A DNA stretch of 64,000 bases from Heterohyrax brucei. Lineage: Eukaryota; Chordata; Mammalia; Hyracoidea; Procaviidae. Numbering within the stretch: position 1 is the first letter of the stretch; every line of letters starts with the position of its first letter. The DNA lies in assembly GCA_028571685.1 (NCBI GenBank), contig CM053162.1, positions 64,592,351 through 64,656,350 of the forward strand, given 5' to 3'. The notes under the pieces are model-generated. The model was not told the DNA's origin, ran no database searches, and saw only the letters and a list, made by a program, of their open reading frames with translations. A program made the translations under genes and the position numbers. This document shows positions 10,430-22,599 of this stretch, piece after piece.

Positions 10430-11741
10430 TAGCTGGAAGAGATTCAGATTTGTACCCATTCCAAAGAGAAGGGATCCAACAGACTGTGGCATTTACTGAA
10501 TAACATCATTAATATTACACTCAAGTAGAATCTTGCTGAAGACAATTCAAAAGTGATTTCAGTAGTACATCAACAGAGAACTCAAAATTCAAGCCAGATT
10601 CCAAAGAGGACGTAGAATGAGGGATTATCAGCGCTGATGTCAGATAGATCTTGGTTGAAAGTTGAGATCACCAGAAAGATGGTTACTTGTGTTTCATTGA
10701 CTGTGCAAAGGCATTTAATGTATAGATCATAACAAATTATGGTGAACGTCAAGGAGAATGAGGATTCCAGAACACTGAATTGTGCTCACAAGGAACCTGT
10801 ACATAGACCAAGAAGCTGTCATTCAAACAGACAAGGAGATGCATCAGGTTACAGAGTACGCATCAAGGTTATATTCTTCACTGTATTTATTCATTCTGTA
10901 TGCTGAGCAAATTTCAGAGAACCTGAACTATAAGAACAGACATCAGGACTGGAGGAAGACTTACTGACAACCTGTGGTATGCCGACGATACCACCTTGCT
11001 CGCTAATAGTGAAGAGGACTGGAAGCATTTATCAATGAAAATCAGATCTGATAGCCTTCAGTATGGATCACACCTCAATATAAAGACAACAGATGTCCTC
11101 ATAACTGGTCCAATAAGAAACATCAGTGTAAATGGAGAAAACGTTGAAGTTGTTAAAGATTTTCTTTTACTTGGATCCACAGTCAACGCTCACGGAAGCA
11201 GAAGTCAAGAAATCAAATACTGCATTGCACTGGGAAAATCTTCTGCAAAAGGTTTCTTTAAACTGTTAAAAAGCAAAGAAGTTACTTTGAGGACTAAGGT
11301 ACACCTAACGCAAGCCATGGTGTTTTCAGCCACCCTTTACGTATGTGAAAGCTGGCCAATGAGTGAGAAGGACAGAAGAGGAAATGGTGTCTTCAAATTG
11401 TGGTGTTGGTGAAGAATGCTGAATACAGCATGGACAGACAGAAGGACAAAAAATATCTTGGAAAAAATACTGCCAGAATCCTCCTCAGAAGCAAGGACAA
11501 CAAGGCATTGTCTCATGTATTTTGGGCATGTTGTTGGGAGGGACTAACCCCATGCAGAAAGACTTAATGCTTGATAAAAAGGAAATGGCCAGTGAAAAAG
11601 AGAAAGCCACTCAATGAGGCTTGACATACCTGCAACAACGGCCTCAAGCATCACAACAATCATGAGGATGGCTCAGGGACAGGCAGGGCTTCGCTCAGTT
11701 ACACACAGGGTTCCTATGAGTCAGAATGACTCGATGTCTCC
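10430..11741 (+). repeat. RTE LINE 3' half, sense, interrupted at its 3' end by an LTR
   Basis: Sense RTE from the RT N-terminal part to the 3' tail. The RT catalytic box reads YADD at 10,978-10,989, inside an LWYADDTTLL context. Downstream the frame 10,996-11,412 is open for 138 codons (LLANSEEDWKHLSMKI..., then LGSTVNAHGSR, CESWPMSEKDRR), the conserved RTE C-terminal region. Upstream RT (10,530-10,970) is broken by stops. The terminal ACAAC-type tail is separated by the LTR and resumes as TCACCTAACAGC at 12,220. Confidence 0.88.
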
Positions 11742-12219
11742 TGTCTTAGTCATCTAGTGCTGCTGTAATAGAAATCCCACAAGTGGATGGCTTTAAAAAG
11801 AGAAATTTTATTCTGTCTCCATCCAGGAGGCTATGAGTCCAAATTCAGGGCATTACCTCCAGGGGATGTCTTTCCCTGTCAGCTCTGGAGGAAGGTCCTT
11901 GTCATCAGTCTTCCACTGGACTGGGATATTCTGACGTCCAGGGGACCCAGGTTCTTTCCAAAGGATGCGTTTTGCTCCCAGCACTGCTTCTCGGTGGTAT
12001 GAGATCCTCAGCTCTCTGCTTGCTTACTGTGCTTATGCTGAGAGATTGTCTCAGGCACAATACAATTCTATACAATGAGTTCTGCCCCACCAAGGCAACT
12101 GCCACCTGTCCTCCCTCATTAGCATCCTACGAATGCCACTTAATAACATGAATCATGGTCCGGCCAAATAGCTACACACATTTTGGGTGGGGGAGGGGGA
12201 CACAATTCAGTCCCTGACA
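11742..12219 (-). mobile_element. Solo LTR, ERVL-MaLR-like, inside an RTE 3' end
   Basis: 478 bp, TGTCTTAGTCATCTAGTGCT to CAGTCCCTGACA. The flanks TCTCC / TCACC form a 4/5 imperfect 5-bp duplication, and the host RTE reading GACTCGATGTC...TCACCTAACAGC fits across it, so the LTR entered the RTE 3' end. It is shorter than its relatives (internal loss near 12,080-12,150). Confidence 0.84.
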
Positions 12220-12319
12220 TCACCTAACAGCAGAGGCATTTATTAATTGCTTGTGTTACAAACAATGTATGTCTAACGTCTACCTTTATCATCTGCTCAA
12301 AACAGCTTTAAAAGGCAGG

Positions 12320-12603
12320 TAAGCATGGTGAGACGACATCTTATGTCTTTGGGCATGTTGTCAGAAGAGATCAGTCTCTGAAGAAGGATATTATGCCTAG
12401 GACACTAGAGAGTAAACTAGAAGGTCAGCAAAAAGAGAAATACCCTCAACAAGATGCACCAACACAAAGGCTACAAAAATGGACTGAAGCGTACCAGTGA
12501 CTGAGGGCACGGTGCCGGACCTGGCGTATTTTCTTCTTTTGTACTTAGGGTCACTGTGACTTGGAAATGACTCGGTAGCATCTAACAACAACGACAACAG
12601 AAA
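12320..12603 (+). repeat. RTE LINE 3' end, sense
   Basis: Conserved RTE C-terminal and 3' end motifs: TTTGGGCATGTTGTCAGAAG, AGGTCAGCAAAAAGAG, then GACTTGGAAATGACTCGG and the ACAACAACGACAACAG tail at 12,583-12,600. Severely 5'-truncated. Confidence 0.8.
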
Positions 12604-12644
12604 ATTATTTAGTTTTTGAGTTGCCTAGTTACAAATATACTTTC

Positions 12645-13110
12645 TGCCATGTTCTTCATACAGCCCAGCTTTTCAGATTATTTGCTCAGCATAGAGACTG
12701 AATAGGTATGGGGAACGGATACAACCCTGACACACAAATTTTCTGACTTTAAATCATGCAATGTCCTCTTGTTCTGTTCAAATGACTGCCTCTTGAACTA
12801 TAAGCAGATTCCTCGCAAACACAATTAAGTATTCTGAAATTCCCATTGTCTGCAGTATTAGCCGTCATTTGTTATGATCCATAGAGTTGAATGCCTTTGC
12901 ATAGTCAATGAAATACAAGGAAAATCCTTTCTGGTATTCTCTGCTTTCAGCCAGGACCGATCTGACATAAGCAATGATATCCATGTTTCCATGTCCTTTC
13001 CTGAATCTGGCATGAATTTCTGGCAGTTCTCTGTCAATATGCTGTGTAGCCACTTTTGAATGATCTTAAGCAAAATTGTTCTTGTCGCCCTTTGCACATA
13101 TCATTACAAT
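12645..13110 (-). repeat. RTE LINE RT fragment, antisense
   Basis: Minus-strand frames 12,865-13,053 and 12,858-13,097 together read RTE RT: TLFQKWLHSI..., ARFRKGHGNMDIIAYVRSVL, LYFIDYAKAFNSMDHNK. It begins downstream with the complement of the LYAEQI region. Two frames are needed, so at least one indel broke the ORF. The 3' end of the element is absent. Confidence 0.82.
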
Positions 13111-13728
13111 GCTTTCATTTTTAAAGGCTGTGGTCTTTGATCTTTGTCAGTGTTTCAGATTCTCTTCACTTCCAGCGGGCAAGGAGGTGTCATCTGCATA
13201 ACACAGGCTATTAATGAGTCTTCCTCCAATCCTGATGCATCATTCTTCTTCATATAGCCCAGCTTCTCAGATTAGTCGCTCAGTATACTGGAAACCATGC
13301 AGTGTTTCCTTTTCTGTTCACATGACTGCTTCTTGACCCGTGTACAGATTCCTTAAAGTGCAATTAAATTGTCATGAATTCCCATGCTCTACAATGTTAG
13401 CCCTGATTTGTTACGATCCATACAGCCAAATGTCTTTGCACAGTCAATGAAATACAGGGAAACATTTTTCTGATATCCTCTGCTTCTAGCCAAGATCCAT
13501 TTGACATCAGCAGTTATATCCCTGGTTCTGCGTCCTCTTCTGAGTCTGGCTTGAATTTCTGGCCGTTCCTTGATGATATATACTGTTGCAGTCACTTTTG
13601 AGTGATCTTTAGTAAAACTTTATTTGCATTGTTCAATAATTTCCACATTTGGTTAGATCACCTGTTTGGGGAATAGACATAAGCATGGATCACTTCCAGT
13701 CATTTGGCTAGGCAGCTGTCCTCCGAAT
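13111..13728 (-). repeat. Second antisense RTE RT fragment, internally deleted
   Basis: A separate copy next to the previous one: it restarts at a more 3' point of the element (AAAGGCTGTGGTCTTTGATC near 13,122). Minus-strand 13,389-13,595 reads ARLRRGRRTRDITADVKWIL and LYFIDCAKTFGCMDRNK. The stretch expected between CTCAGTATACTGG and AACCATGCAGTG near 13,290 is missing. It ends at the poly-T boundary of the following L1. Confidence 0.8.
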
Positions 13729-14790
13729 TTCTTTTTATTTCTTTTTATCATGGCTTAAAAACAATTTAATAGTCTACGTCATGTTACCACACAACACCTA
13801 GAACTTTCACCCCTATTCTATTCTAGCTGTACCCCCCACCTACATGACAACACCCTTCCCCTTTTGTTCAGAACTTTCTGTGACCTTTTGATAAAGGTCT
13901 GGCCCTCCTCACCCAATCAACTTGGCTCTAGCAAAGTGTCCCTCAGACAACTCCACGTGCATTCTTAAAGGTTTGTTCACCTTCAGTACTACTGTATGTT
14001 TTGTATGGTCCAGGTCAGTGTTTGTCTGGGGAGCTGGCCCTGGTGCTGAACACAGTTTGAGGTTAGAGAGTCCATGGGCCATGCCCCCAAGGGTCTGTCC
14101 ATTCAGAAGGACCATCAAGTGTGCTCTTTTTGTAGATTTCTACCTCTGCCCTCTATTCCATCACCTGCTGTGTCCAGAGCTCTGTTCTGCATTCCCCTTC
14201 AGGGTGGTGGTAGCTGGGCACCATCTAGTTCTACTGGTCCCATGCTGAAGCAGGCTTTGGCTCATATTGCACCTTCCATCTGGTGAGTGCATATTTCTCT
14301 CCTGTCCTTCATGTTCTCCATTTGCCTCCGTTCCAGGTAGATTGGGACTATTTGGTGCTATTTAGATGGCAGTTTATCACCTTTATGACCACCCAGGTGA
14401 TATGTGGAGACATATATTGAAAGAGGGAGAGAGAAAAACCTTGAGTATCCCAGTTAGTCAGGATGTCCTCTGAAAGCATGCCCTTCCATCCCAGACTCTA
14501 GTTCTCTGTTCTTCCAAAGAGGTGGTCCATATTAAGCGGACAATTCAGTTTTGAAGTTCAGTAGTTGAGGGTACCCCACTTCTAGTGTGTGCTGTCACAT
14601 CCTACACCCAATCCTAATCCTAACCACTATCTAATTTGTAAAAAATCCCTCTCCCTTCCTGCCCCCACTTGTAACCATCAAATACTGATTTCACTGTGCT
14701 TCAATGATTAGTTGTGTTCTTATAATAATGGTCTCATACAAAATCTGTCCTTTTGTGTCAGCCTAATTTCACTCAGCATAATTTCCTCTA
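13729..14790 (-). repeat. L1 copy A, 3'UTR, antisense
   Basis: Starts with a degraded poly(T) (CTTTTTATTTCTTTTTATC), the complement of the tail, then the long L1 3'UTR. It shares block order with 61,000-61,850 (pyrimidine-rich CCCCCCACCTACATGAC, the TGGGACTATTTGGTGCTATT segment, the AACCACTATCTAA..CCCTCTCCC block before ORF2). The plus-strand ORFs at 13,922-14,286 are shadows. Confidence 0.75.
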
Positions 14791-17700
14791 GATGGTCCCA
14801 CATTGACAGGTATTTCTTGAAGCCATCATTGTTTCTTATCATTGCATGGTATTCCATTGTATGAATATATCACAGTTTGTTTAACCATTTGTCTGTTGAT
14901 GGGCATTTAGATTGCTTCCAACATTTTGCTATTGTGGAGAAAGCAGCAATAAACAGTGGCGTGCAAGTATCTGTTTGAGTGGTATTCCTTATTTCTTTGG
15001 GATATATTCCAAGGAGTGAGATTGTTGGATCATGTGGTATTTCTATTTCTAGTTTTTTGCCAAATCAATTTCCATAGTGGTTGAATAAATTCACAGTCCC
15101 ATCAACAGTGTAGAAGAGTTCAAGTCTCTCCACATTCACTCCAACATTTATTGTTCTGTTTTTTGGATTATTGCCAGCTTTGTTGGGGTGAGATGGTATC
15201 TCACTGAGGTTTTGATTTGGATTTCTCTGATGGCTAAGGTTCATGAATATTTCCTCATGTATCTGTTAGCAACCTGTATGTCTTCTTTGGTGAAGTACCT
15301 GTTCATATCATTCGCCCATTTTTTAACTGGGTTGTTCGTCTTTTTCTTGTTGAGTCTTTGCAGTATCTTGTAGATTCGAGAGATTAGATGGTGGTCAGAA
15401 GCATGGTAGGCAAATATTCATTCCCACTCTGTAGCTAGTCTTTTTACACTTTTGATGAAGACTGTGGATGAACATAAGTGTTTCGAGTTTTAGGAGTTCT
15501 CAATTATCTGTTTTCATTTCTGATGATTGAAGGTTGGTGGTGGTTTTTGGTAGACTATTGATGACATGGATTAGTATTTTCATTGTCTTCCCAATTTTTC
15601 CTTCCAAGAATTGTATTGTTTTAGCTTTTATATTTAGGCTTTTCATACATTTTGAATTAGTTTTTGTGCATGGTGTGAGATATGGATTTTGTTTCATTTT
15701 TTGCAGGTGGCTATCCAGTTATGCTAACACTGCTTGTTGAAGAGACTGTCTTTAAACCCTTATCAAATACCAGCTGTTCACAAGTGGATGAAGTTATATT
15801 TGGATTTTCAATTCTGTTACATTGGTCTATGTGTCAGTTTTTGTGCCAGTACCAAGCTGTCTTGATTACTGTGGCAGTGTAGTAGGTTTTAAGGTCAGGA
15901 AGAGTGAGGCCTTCCACTTTGTTCCCCTTCTTTAATAGTAATTTATTTATCCACGACTTCCTTCCTTTCCATATGAAGTTGGTGATTTGTTTCTCCATCT
16001 CATTAAAAAACATCATTGGAAGTTGAATTGGGATTGCATTGTAAGTATAGATTGAGATTGCTTTGGGAAGTATAGACATTTTCACAGTGTGAAGTCTTCC
16101 TACCCAAGAGCAAGGTAGATTTCTCCATTTGTGTAAGTCACTTTTTGTTACTTGCAATAGGGACCTGTAGTTTTCTTTGTATAGGTCTTTTGCATCTCTG
16201 ACTAGATTTATCCCCAGGTATTTTATCACCTTTCGGGCTATAGTAAATGGTAACAATCTTGTGATTTCCTCTTTGGTTGTCTCTTTATTGGTATAAAGGA
16301 ATCCCATTGATTTATGTGTGTTTATCTTGTAACCCAATACTTTGCTGAAGGCTTGTATTAGATCCAGCAGGGTTATTTTTTTCTTTTTTCTTTTTTTTTG
16401 TGAATTCTTTAGGGTTTTCTGCACATAAGATCATGTCATCTGCAAAGAGCAGTACTTTGACTTCTTTTTATGCCAAACTGGATGCCCCTTATTTCTTTAT
16501 TATGTCTAATTGTTCTGTTTAGGACCTCTAGAACAATGCTAAATAGAAGAGGTGTCAATCAACATCCTTGTCTAGTACCTGTTCCTAAGAAGAATATTTT
16601 TAACTCCTCTCTGTTAAGTATGATGTTAGGTGTTGGTTTACTGTGAGAGTATGAGAACAAAGTGGCACAGCTGAAAATATGTGTTGAGGAATTTCCCTTC
16701 TATGATATTGAGGAATTTCCCTTCTATTCCTATTTTGCTGAAAGTTTTTATTATGTTAAGGAATTTCCCTGCTGTTTCTACTTTGCTGAGACTTTTTAAT
16801 GTGAATGAGAACTGGACTTTACCAAATGCCTTTCTGCATCAGTTGATAGCATCAGATGGTTCTTTTATTTTGTTTATGTAGTTAATTACATTAATTGTTT
16901 TCCTTATGCTGAACCGTCCCTGCACCCCTGGTATGAATCCTGCTTGGTCATGGTGAACTACTTTTTTTTGGATGTGTTGTTGAATTCTGTTAGCTGGGAT
17001 TTTGTTAAGTATTTTTGCATCTAGATTCATTAGAGGTATTGGTCTGCAATTTTCCTTTTCTGTGCTGTCTTTACCTGGTTTGGGTACCAGGGTTACGCTA
17101 AGTTCCTAGAAGAAATTTGAGAGTATTCCTTCATTTTCTATTCTCTGGAATGCCTTTAGAAATAGTGATGTTAACTCTTCTGTGAACGTTTGATAGAATT
17201 TTGCAGTGAAACCATCTGGGTCAGAGCTTTATTTGGATGGAAGTTTTTTAATCACCTTTGCAATTTCTTCTTTTGTAATGGGTTTGTTTAGTTATTCTCT
17301 CTCTGATTTCACTAGTTTGGTTAGGTGGTGTTTTTCCAGGAAATTGTCCATTTTCTCTAGGTTTTCAAATCTATTAGACTATAATTTTTCATAGTATTCT
17401 TGTATGGTTCTTTTAATTTTAGCAGGGTCCATTGTGATATCACCCATCTCATTTCTTTTTTGGATTCTTTCCTCTCCTGATTTTTTTTTTTTTTTTTTTT
17501 TTGGTCAGTTTGGCCAATGGCTTATCAGTTATGTTGATCTTTCTGAAAAACCAGCTTTTGAACTTGTCTACTCTTTCAATCATTTTTCTATTTTCTATTT
17601 CGTTTATTTCTGCCTAATTTTAATAATTTGCTTTCTTCTGGAGATCAGTGGGTTCTTTTGCTGAGATCTTTTTAGATGTTCAAGTTGATGAGTTAATTCT

Positions 17701-17892
17701 TTGATTTGTGCCCTTTCTTCTTTTTGGATGTGTGTGTTTACTGAGATGACTTGACTCTGAGCACTGCTTTGCTGCATCCCATAGATTTTGGTAGGATGTG
17801 TCTTCGTTCTCATTTGATTCTACAAAATTCTTTATTGCATCTTTGATTTCTCCTATTATGCAGTAGTTCTTGAGGAAAATGTTAATCAGTCT

Positions 17893-18394
17893 TGTCATGG
17901 TTGGAATTGTGTCCCCCCAAAAATGTGTGCAGCCACGTGGCTGGGATATGGTTCCCAGTATCTTGGGACTGTCCTCCATTGTGTTGTTTTGTTAACCTGT
18001 ATGTTAAAGGATTAGGGTGGGGCTGTGAATTCCTGCTGTGGGGGGAGTTTCCCTGAAGTATGGCTTGCCCCACCCTTAATACTTTTAGCTTGCAAGGAAT
18101 AAAAGGAAAAAGAAACAAAAGACAATTTGAGAACCTCGCTACCATCAAGCAAGCAGCACCAGGAGCAGAGCACGTCCTTCAGACCAGAGGTTCTTGCATG
18201 AGGACGCTCCCTGGACAAAGACTGATGCAATACCGGACTTTCCTCCAGAGCCGACAAGGGGAAAGTCATTCCCTGGAGCGGACACCCTGAATACGGACTT
18301 GCAACCTATCGGACTGTGTAAGAATAAATCTTTCTTTGTTAAAGCCATCCACTCTGTGGTATTTCTGTTAGAGCGGCCCTAGCTGACTAAAACA
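17893..18394 (+). mobile_element. Solo LTR, ERVL-MaLR-like, inside L1 copy A ORF2
   Basis: The clearest LTR in the window: 502 bp, TGTCATGGTTGGAATTGTGT to GCTGACTAAAACA, flanked by the perfect 5-bp duplication AGTCT (17,888-17,892 and 18,395-18,399). Sense orientation is shown by AATAAA at about 18,325 near the 3' end, as expected for R/U5. The surrounding ORF2 sequence continues across it. The overlapping ORFs on both strands (17,882-18,382) are chance. Confidence 0.93.
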
Positions 18395-19020
18395 AGTCTC
18401 CATGTTTTTTAATTTAATTTACATCTTTTTTCTTTTGTTGATTTCTAGTTTTATGGCTTTGTAGTCTGAGAAGACTACTGGCTTTGTATCGTTTCAATAT
18501 TTTGAATTTTGTTGAGTACCACTCTGTGACATAATATGTAGTCAATTCTGGAGAATGTTCCATGAGTGTTGGAAAAGAAAGTATACTGTCTACAGTTGGA
18601 TGAAGTGCTGTGAATACATCTGTGAGGTCAATTTGATTGACTGTGGCATTTAGATCCTTGGAGTGCTTACTAAGCTTTTGAGGCGATGTTCTGTCTTTTA
18701 CTCAGAGAGAGAAGTCTCCTATTACTATTGTGGAGCTGTCTATTCCTGGTTTTAGTACAAATAGTGTTTGTTTTACGTATTTTGGAGCCTTGTTATTGGG
18801 TGCATACTTAGTATGGCTACGTCCTTCTGTTGAACTGAGCCTTTGACCATTAGATTGTGACCTTCTTTATCTCATATGATGGATTTAACTTTAAACTCTA
18901 TTTTGTATTTTCATTCCTGCTCTTTTTTGAACGTCATTAGCCTGATATATTTTTTTCCAACCTTTGAGTTGTAGTTTGCTTGGGTCTTTGAGTTTAAGAT
19001 GTGTCTCCTGTAACCACATA

Positions 19021-19101
19021 GAAAACCACCCAGTGCCATTGAGTCGGATCTGACTCATGGCAACTTTAAAGGCCATAGTATATAGAAAGTTTTTTTTTTT
19101 T
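19021..19101 (-). repeat. Short AfroSINE fragment inside L1 copy A
   Basis: CCCAGTGCCATTGAGTCGGA followed by CTGACTCATGGCAACTTTAA is the complement of the SINE 3' end. It ends in a run of T at 19,090-19,101 that may belong to the surrounding L1. About 60 bp of SINE only. Confidence 0.6.
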
Positions 19102-19299
19102 AATCCAATCTGCTACTCTTCTTCTCTTAATTGTGCAGTTAGTCAGTTTACATTCAGTGTGATTATTGACATATATGATGTTAGTGTTGCTATTTTGATG
19201 CTTTTTGGGGGTGTTGTGGACAATTCCTCTGTTGCATTCCATTTTCTGTGCTGAGTCTTTTCTCTTTAGGTATTTTCTTGCTTTTCAATGTTCGTTTCC

Positions 19300-20568
19300 T
19301 TGAAGTTGTGACTTTGTGTGTTGCTTTCTGATGTGTAGAATTATGAGTTTCTTTTGCAGTTACTCCCTTCGTCTCCTTTGTTAAACTAAAAGTAGTCTAA
19401 ACTTCAGTGCTTGTGTATCTCCTTATCTTCCTCCAAATCTGGAAGGTCTGTCTGTTCTCTTCTTTGACTCTCTTTTTCATATAGTGTGCTTGTCACTTAT
19501 ACCCTGAGGTCTTTGAATTTCTATTTTTGTGATGTGGTTTTGGTTATCGCTTTTGGATTTCCTTTGATGCTCTGTTGTGTGTTGGATGTTTAAGTATATA
19601 TCTAATGTTATTGATTTTCAAATCTGATAATGTCCTTTAATATTTCTTGTAATTTTGAGTTGGTTCTTACAAATTCTCTAACTTTCTGTTTATGTGAGAA
19701 AATCTTAATTTCACCTTCATATTTGAGAGACAGTCTTGCAGGTTATATTATTCTTGGTTGACAGGTTTTGTTTTCCTTCAGGGTTTTGTGTGTATTATCC
19801 CACTGTCTTTCAGTGAGCATCTTTTCAGCAGAGTAGTGTGAGGATAATCTCAATAGTTTTCCTTTTTAGGTTATTTTTTGCTTACTTCTGACTGCTCTCG
19901 GTAGTTTATCCATGTCTCTAGCTCTATTGAACTTGATTATGGCATGTATTGGTATATTTCTTTTGGGATCTATTTTGAGTAGGGTTTGATAAGCATCCTG
20001 AATGAAGATCTTCTCATCTTATATGATGTCAGGGAAGTGTTCTGTCTGCAAGTCTTCAGCTATTTGCTTTGTACTTTCAGCTGTCCCACCTTGTTCTCAT
20101 ACTCTGATCATGCAAATATTATTTCTTTAAGAGTCCCACATCACCCTTAGCACTTCTTCACTCTTATTGAAACTTTTATCTAATTTTTCTTTGTTTGTGC
20201 TGGTGTCAAATACTTTGTCTTCAAGCTCACTAATTCTGCTTTCCATGTCCTTGATCCTCCTCCTTTGCCTTTATTGAGTTATAGAGCTCAGAAATTTTAT
20301 TGTTAGTCTGTTGACTTTCAGATCATTGTTGCTCAACTATTTCTTGCAGCTTGTTTAGTTTTTCAGGGTGCTCTGCTGCTTTTGTCCTGACTTCTATTTT
20401 GATATCTTGCACAATTCTGTACATCATTTTTTTGTATTTTGTCACTGATAGTGGGAGAAATTCTTCTTCACCTGGGAAATCTATTGATGCTTTACTTTGA
20501 GAGTTTTCAGAAGCCATGGTCGTCTGCTTCTTTAGGAGTTTAGAGATTGATTGTTTTCTCCAAGCCAT
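19300..20568 (-). pseudogene. L1 copy A, ORF1 remnant, antisense
   Basis: ORF1 encodes the L1 RNA-binding chaperone. The N-terminus is minus-strand 20,323-20,568 (81 codons), opening MAWRKQSISKLLKKQTT, with a lysine-rich KYKKMMYRIVQDIKIEV stretch that fits the start of the coiled coil. The C-terminal RNA-binding domain is near 19,880-19,990, whose complement reads DPKRNIPIHAIIKFNRARD. The middle is broken by frameshifts and stops. The order 5'UTR-ORF1-ORF2 agrees with an antisense L1. Confidence 0.75.
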
Positions 20569-22595
20569 CTGGAACTCATTGCAGTGAAAGAGACTTAATA
20601 GTTTGGTTGGCTTGACTGGTGTCTCTCTATTAGAGCAGGGCCATAGAGTCTCTGTGTAGCCTGATTATTTTCTGTTGCTTGCCCTTACTGTCCCACACTG
20701 GTTTGCTGCCACTGCCGGCACAGCTCCCGAGTGGGAGCTGCCTGTTTTCAGCAGCACCACCTCTGTTTCTGCCTCTGGGCTGGTGTAGGGTCACCTGTGA
20801 AGGTCCTGTGCTTTTGCAGCCACCCCAAGATGGGCAGAACACAAGCAGTGCTGCTGCAGCTGCTTCTGATTTGAGCAGATCTCTCATGGAGCCTCAGCCT
20901 TGGATTCAGGTGGAGGAGGAGGAGGTGGTCTCTCACTTGTGCCTTCTTCCCCAAGCCACAGCAGCAACCCCTTCAACTGTTTGTGTTGCCTCTGGGTTGG
21001 GCAGGGATCTCTGGGAGCTTCATTCAGTGGCTGCCTAACCACTGGAGTGATCACTCCCCTTGTCTCAGGTCCTCTGAGCTCAAGCCACCCAAGTGCATTT
21101 GACTCCAATGGCTGCCTAGCCACTGGGATGATTGCCTAACTCTTCTGGAGTTGCCTGAGTCCATGTTTCCCTGGCACAGCTGGCAGCAGTGCCTGCCTAG
21201 CTGCTGGGGCAATCACTCACCTTCCTGCAGGTTTCCCGAACCCAGCCCTCCTTGACACACATGGAACCAACGGCTACCTAGACTCTGGAGTGATCACTTC
21301 ATTCCCCAGAGGTCACCTGAGCTCACAACTCCCTGTTGCACCTGTCTCTGATGGCTACCTAGCTGCTGAGGCAACCACTCCCCTCCCCACCCCACCCCAC
21401 CCCCAGCCCAAGTCTTCAGGGTGCACTTGGCTCCAGTGGCTGCCTAGGCACTGAGGTGATCACTTGATTCTCCTAGGGTCACCTGAGTTCAGGCCTCCCT
21501 AGCATGTCTGGCTCCAATGGCTACCTAGCTTCCGGGTGATGACTCCCACTCTCGTGGGTCACCTAGGCCCAGTCCTCCCTGGCACATGTGGCTCCAATGG
21601 CTATCTTGCCACTGGGGCAATCTCTTTTCTCCTCATGACTCACCTAAGTCCAACTCTTCCTGGTGCATGCAGCCCTAATGGCTGCCTATATGCTAACACT
21701 CACTGCCCACCCCCCTTGGTTGCCTGAGCTCAGATCTCTCTAGCTTATGCAGCTCCAATAGCTGCCCAGCTGCTGGGGGGATCACTGCAGACCTGCCTGG
21801 TTGCCTGAGCCCAAGCCTCACTGGCCCATGCAGCTCCAGATCTCTCCCAGCTGTGGGTGCACCCTCACAGCCCTGACTTCCAGGATGCAGGAGCCCAAAG
21901 CTTCTGGGCCCACTGGCTCCAAGGCCAGTCCCAGGTCTGCCAGCAGCTAGGCTGTTCACTCCACATCCCAGGTCCTGTGATCACCTGCGCCACAGCCATG
22001 GGGTGCCTGGACCCAGGCCTCCCAGTCCCAGGTAGGACCAAGGCCAGCTGTGCAGAGTATACTTATATGCACCCCAGCTCTGCCCTCTCCTGCCACATCA
22101 CCCTGGAATGCTGGAAGGCCTGACCTCCTGTCTCTGTGCTCCCTGCCCCATCGGCCTGCTCTGCCCAGCCCCTTGCCGCTCTGACTGGTGGCTGGCCTCA
22201 TCCCAGAGTGTTCTAACCTGCATGGGAGTCTTCAGGTCTGGGCTGTGTCCTGCTGACTGTGGTGCTTAGGGTGGGGTGGATCTCTCCAGTCAAATTTAAG
22301 GTTGCTCCTGCTTCTGTTTCTCTGCTCCCATGGTTTGCTAAGATTCGCTGGAGGTAAATTTTCTACATGCCCAGATTACTGTCAGTTCTGAAAGAACCTC
22401 TGTCCAGGCCATACTGTTTTATCCAAGGTGGCTCAGGGCTCCTAAGCTCTTCCTTTTGCTCCCTTTGCACTTAGGGTTCTCTAAGCACAGTTTAGTCTTG
22501 CTGTATTAGGTGAAGTCCATTAATTTTTAGGTTCTTAGTTGTTCAAGGGTTTAGCAGGGATGCGTTCTTGCTCTACCATCTTGGATCCTCCCTCC
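20569..22595 (-). repeat. L1 copy A, 5'UTR, antisense, GC-rich
   Basis: About 2 kb of sequence much richer in G+C than its surroundings, ending at 22,571-22,595 with CTCTACCATCTTGGATCCTC, the complement of a typical L1 start (GGATCCAAGATGGTAGAG). This is the promoter end of the element, so copy A is close to full length, roughly 8.4 kb without the LTR. Long overlapping ORFs on both strands (20,630-22,201) follow from base composition and repeats, not coding. Confidence 0.78.
21020..21845 (-). repeat. ~81-bp tandem monomers in L1 copy A 5'UTR
   Basis: The phrase GGCTGCCTAGCCACTGG with variants, followed by a TGATCACT-like word, recurs at about 21,028, 21,109, 21,188, 21,270, 21,350, 21,437, 21,518, 21,597, 21,677 and 21,758. 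Spacing is 79-82 bp, except one of 87 bp where a C-rich CCCCACCCCACCCCACCC insertion lies. Each unit also has a CCTGAGCTCA-like and a GGCACATGTGGCTCC-like block. About ten monomers; the right end is degenerate. Confidence 0.85.
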
Positions 22596-22599
22596 CATT

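Larger units (their letters stand above)
14791..19255 (-). pseudogene. L1 copy A, ORF2 remnant (endonuclease and RT), antisense
   Basis: L1 ORF2 would make the endonuclease/reverse transcriptase that nicks DNA and copies L1 RNA. Endonuclease start: minus-strand 18,891-19,076 carries WLQETHLKLKDPSKLQLKGW and KIYQANDVQKRAG. RT: minus-strand 15,834-16,424 (196 codons) has [50 protein letters not shown] and [19 protein letters not shown]. Minus-strand 16,839-17,030 reads [13 protein letters not shown] and [13 protein letters not shown], an earlier RT motif. Frames change repeatedly, and a 502-bp LTR splits it at 17,893-18,394, so it is dead. Confidence 0.88.

Noticed and set aside
20630..22201. 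Cluster of long overlapping ORFs on both strands
   Set aside because: They lie in the GC-rich, tandemly repeated L1 5'UTR; stop-poor composition explains them and no frame shows a domain.
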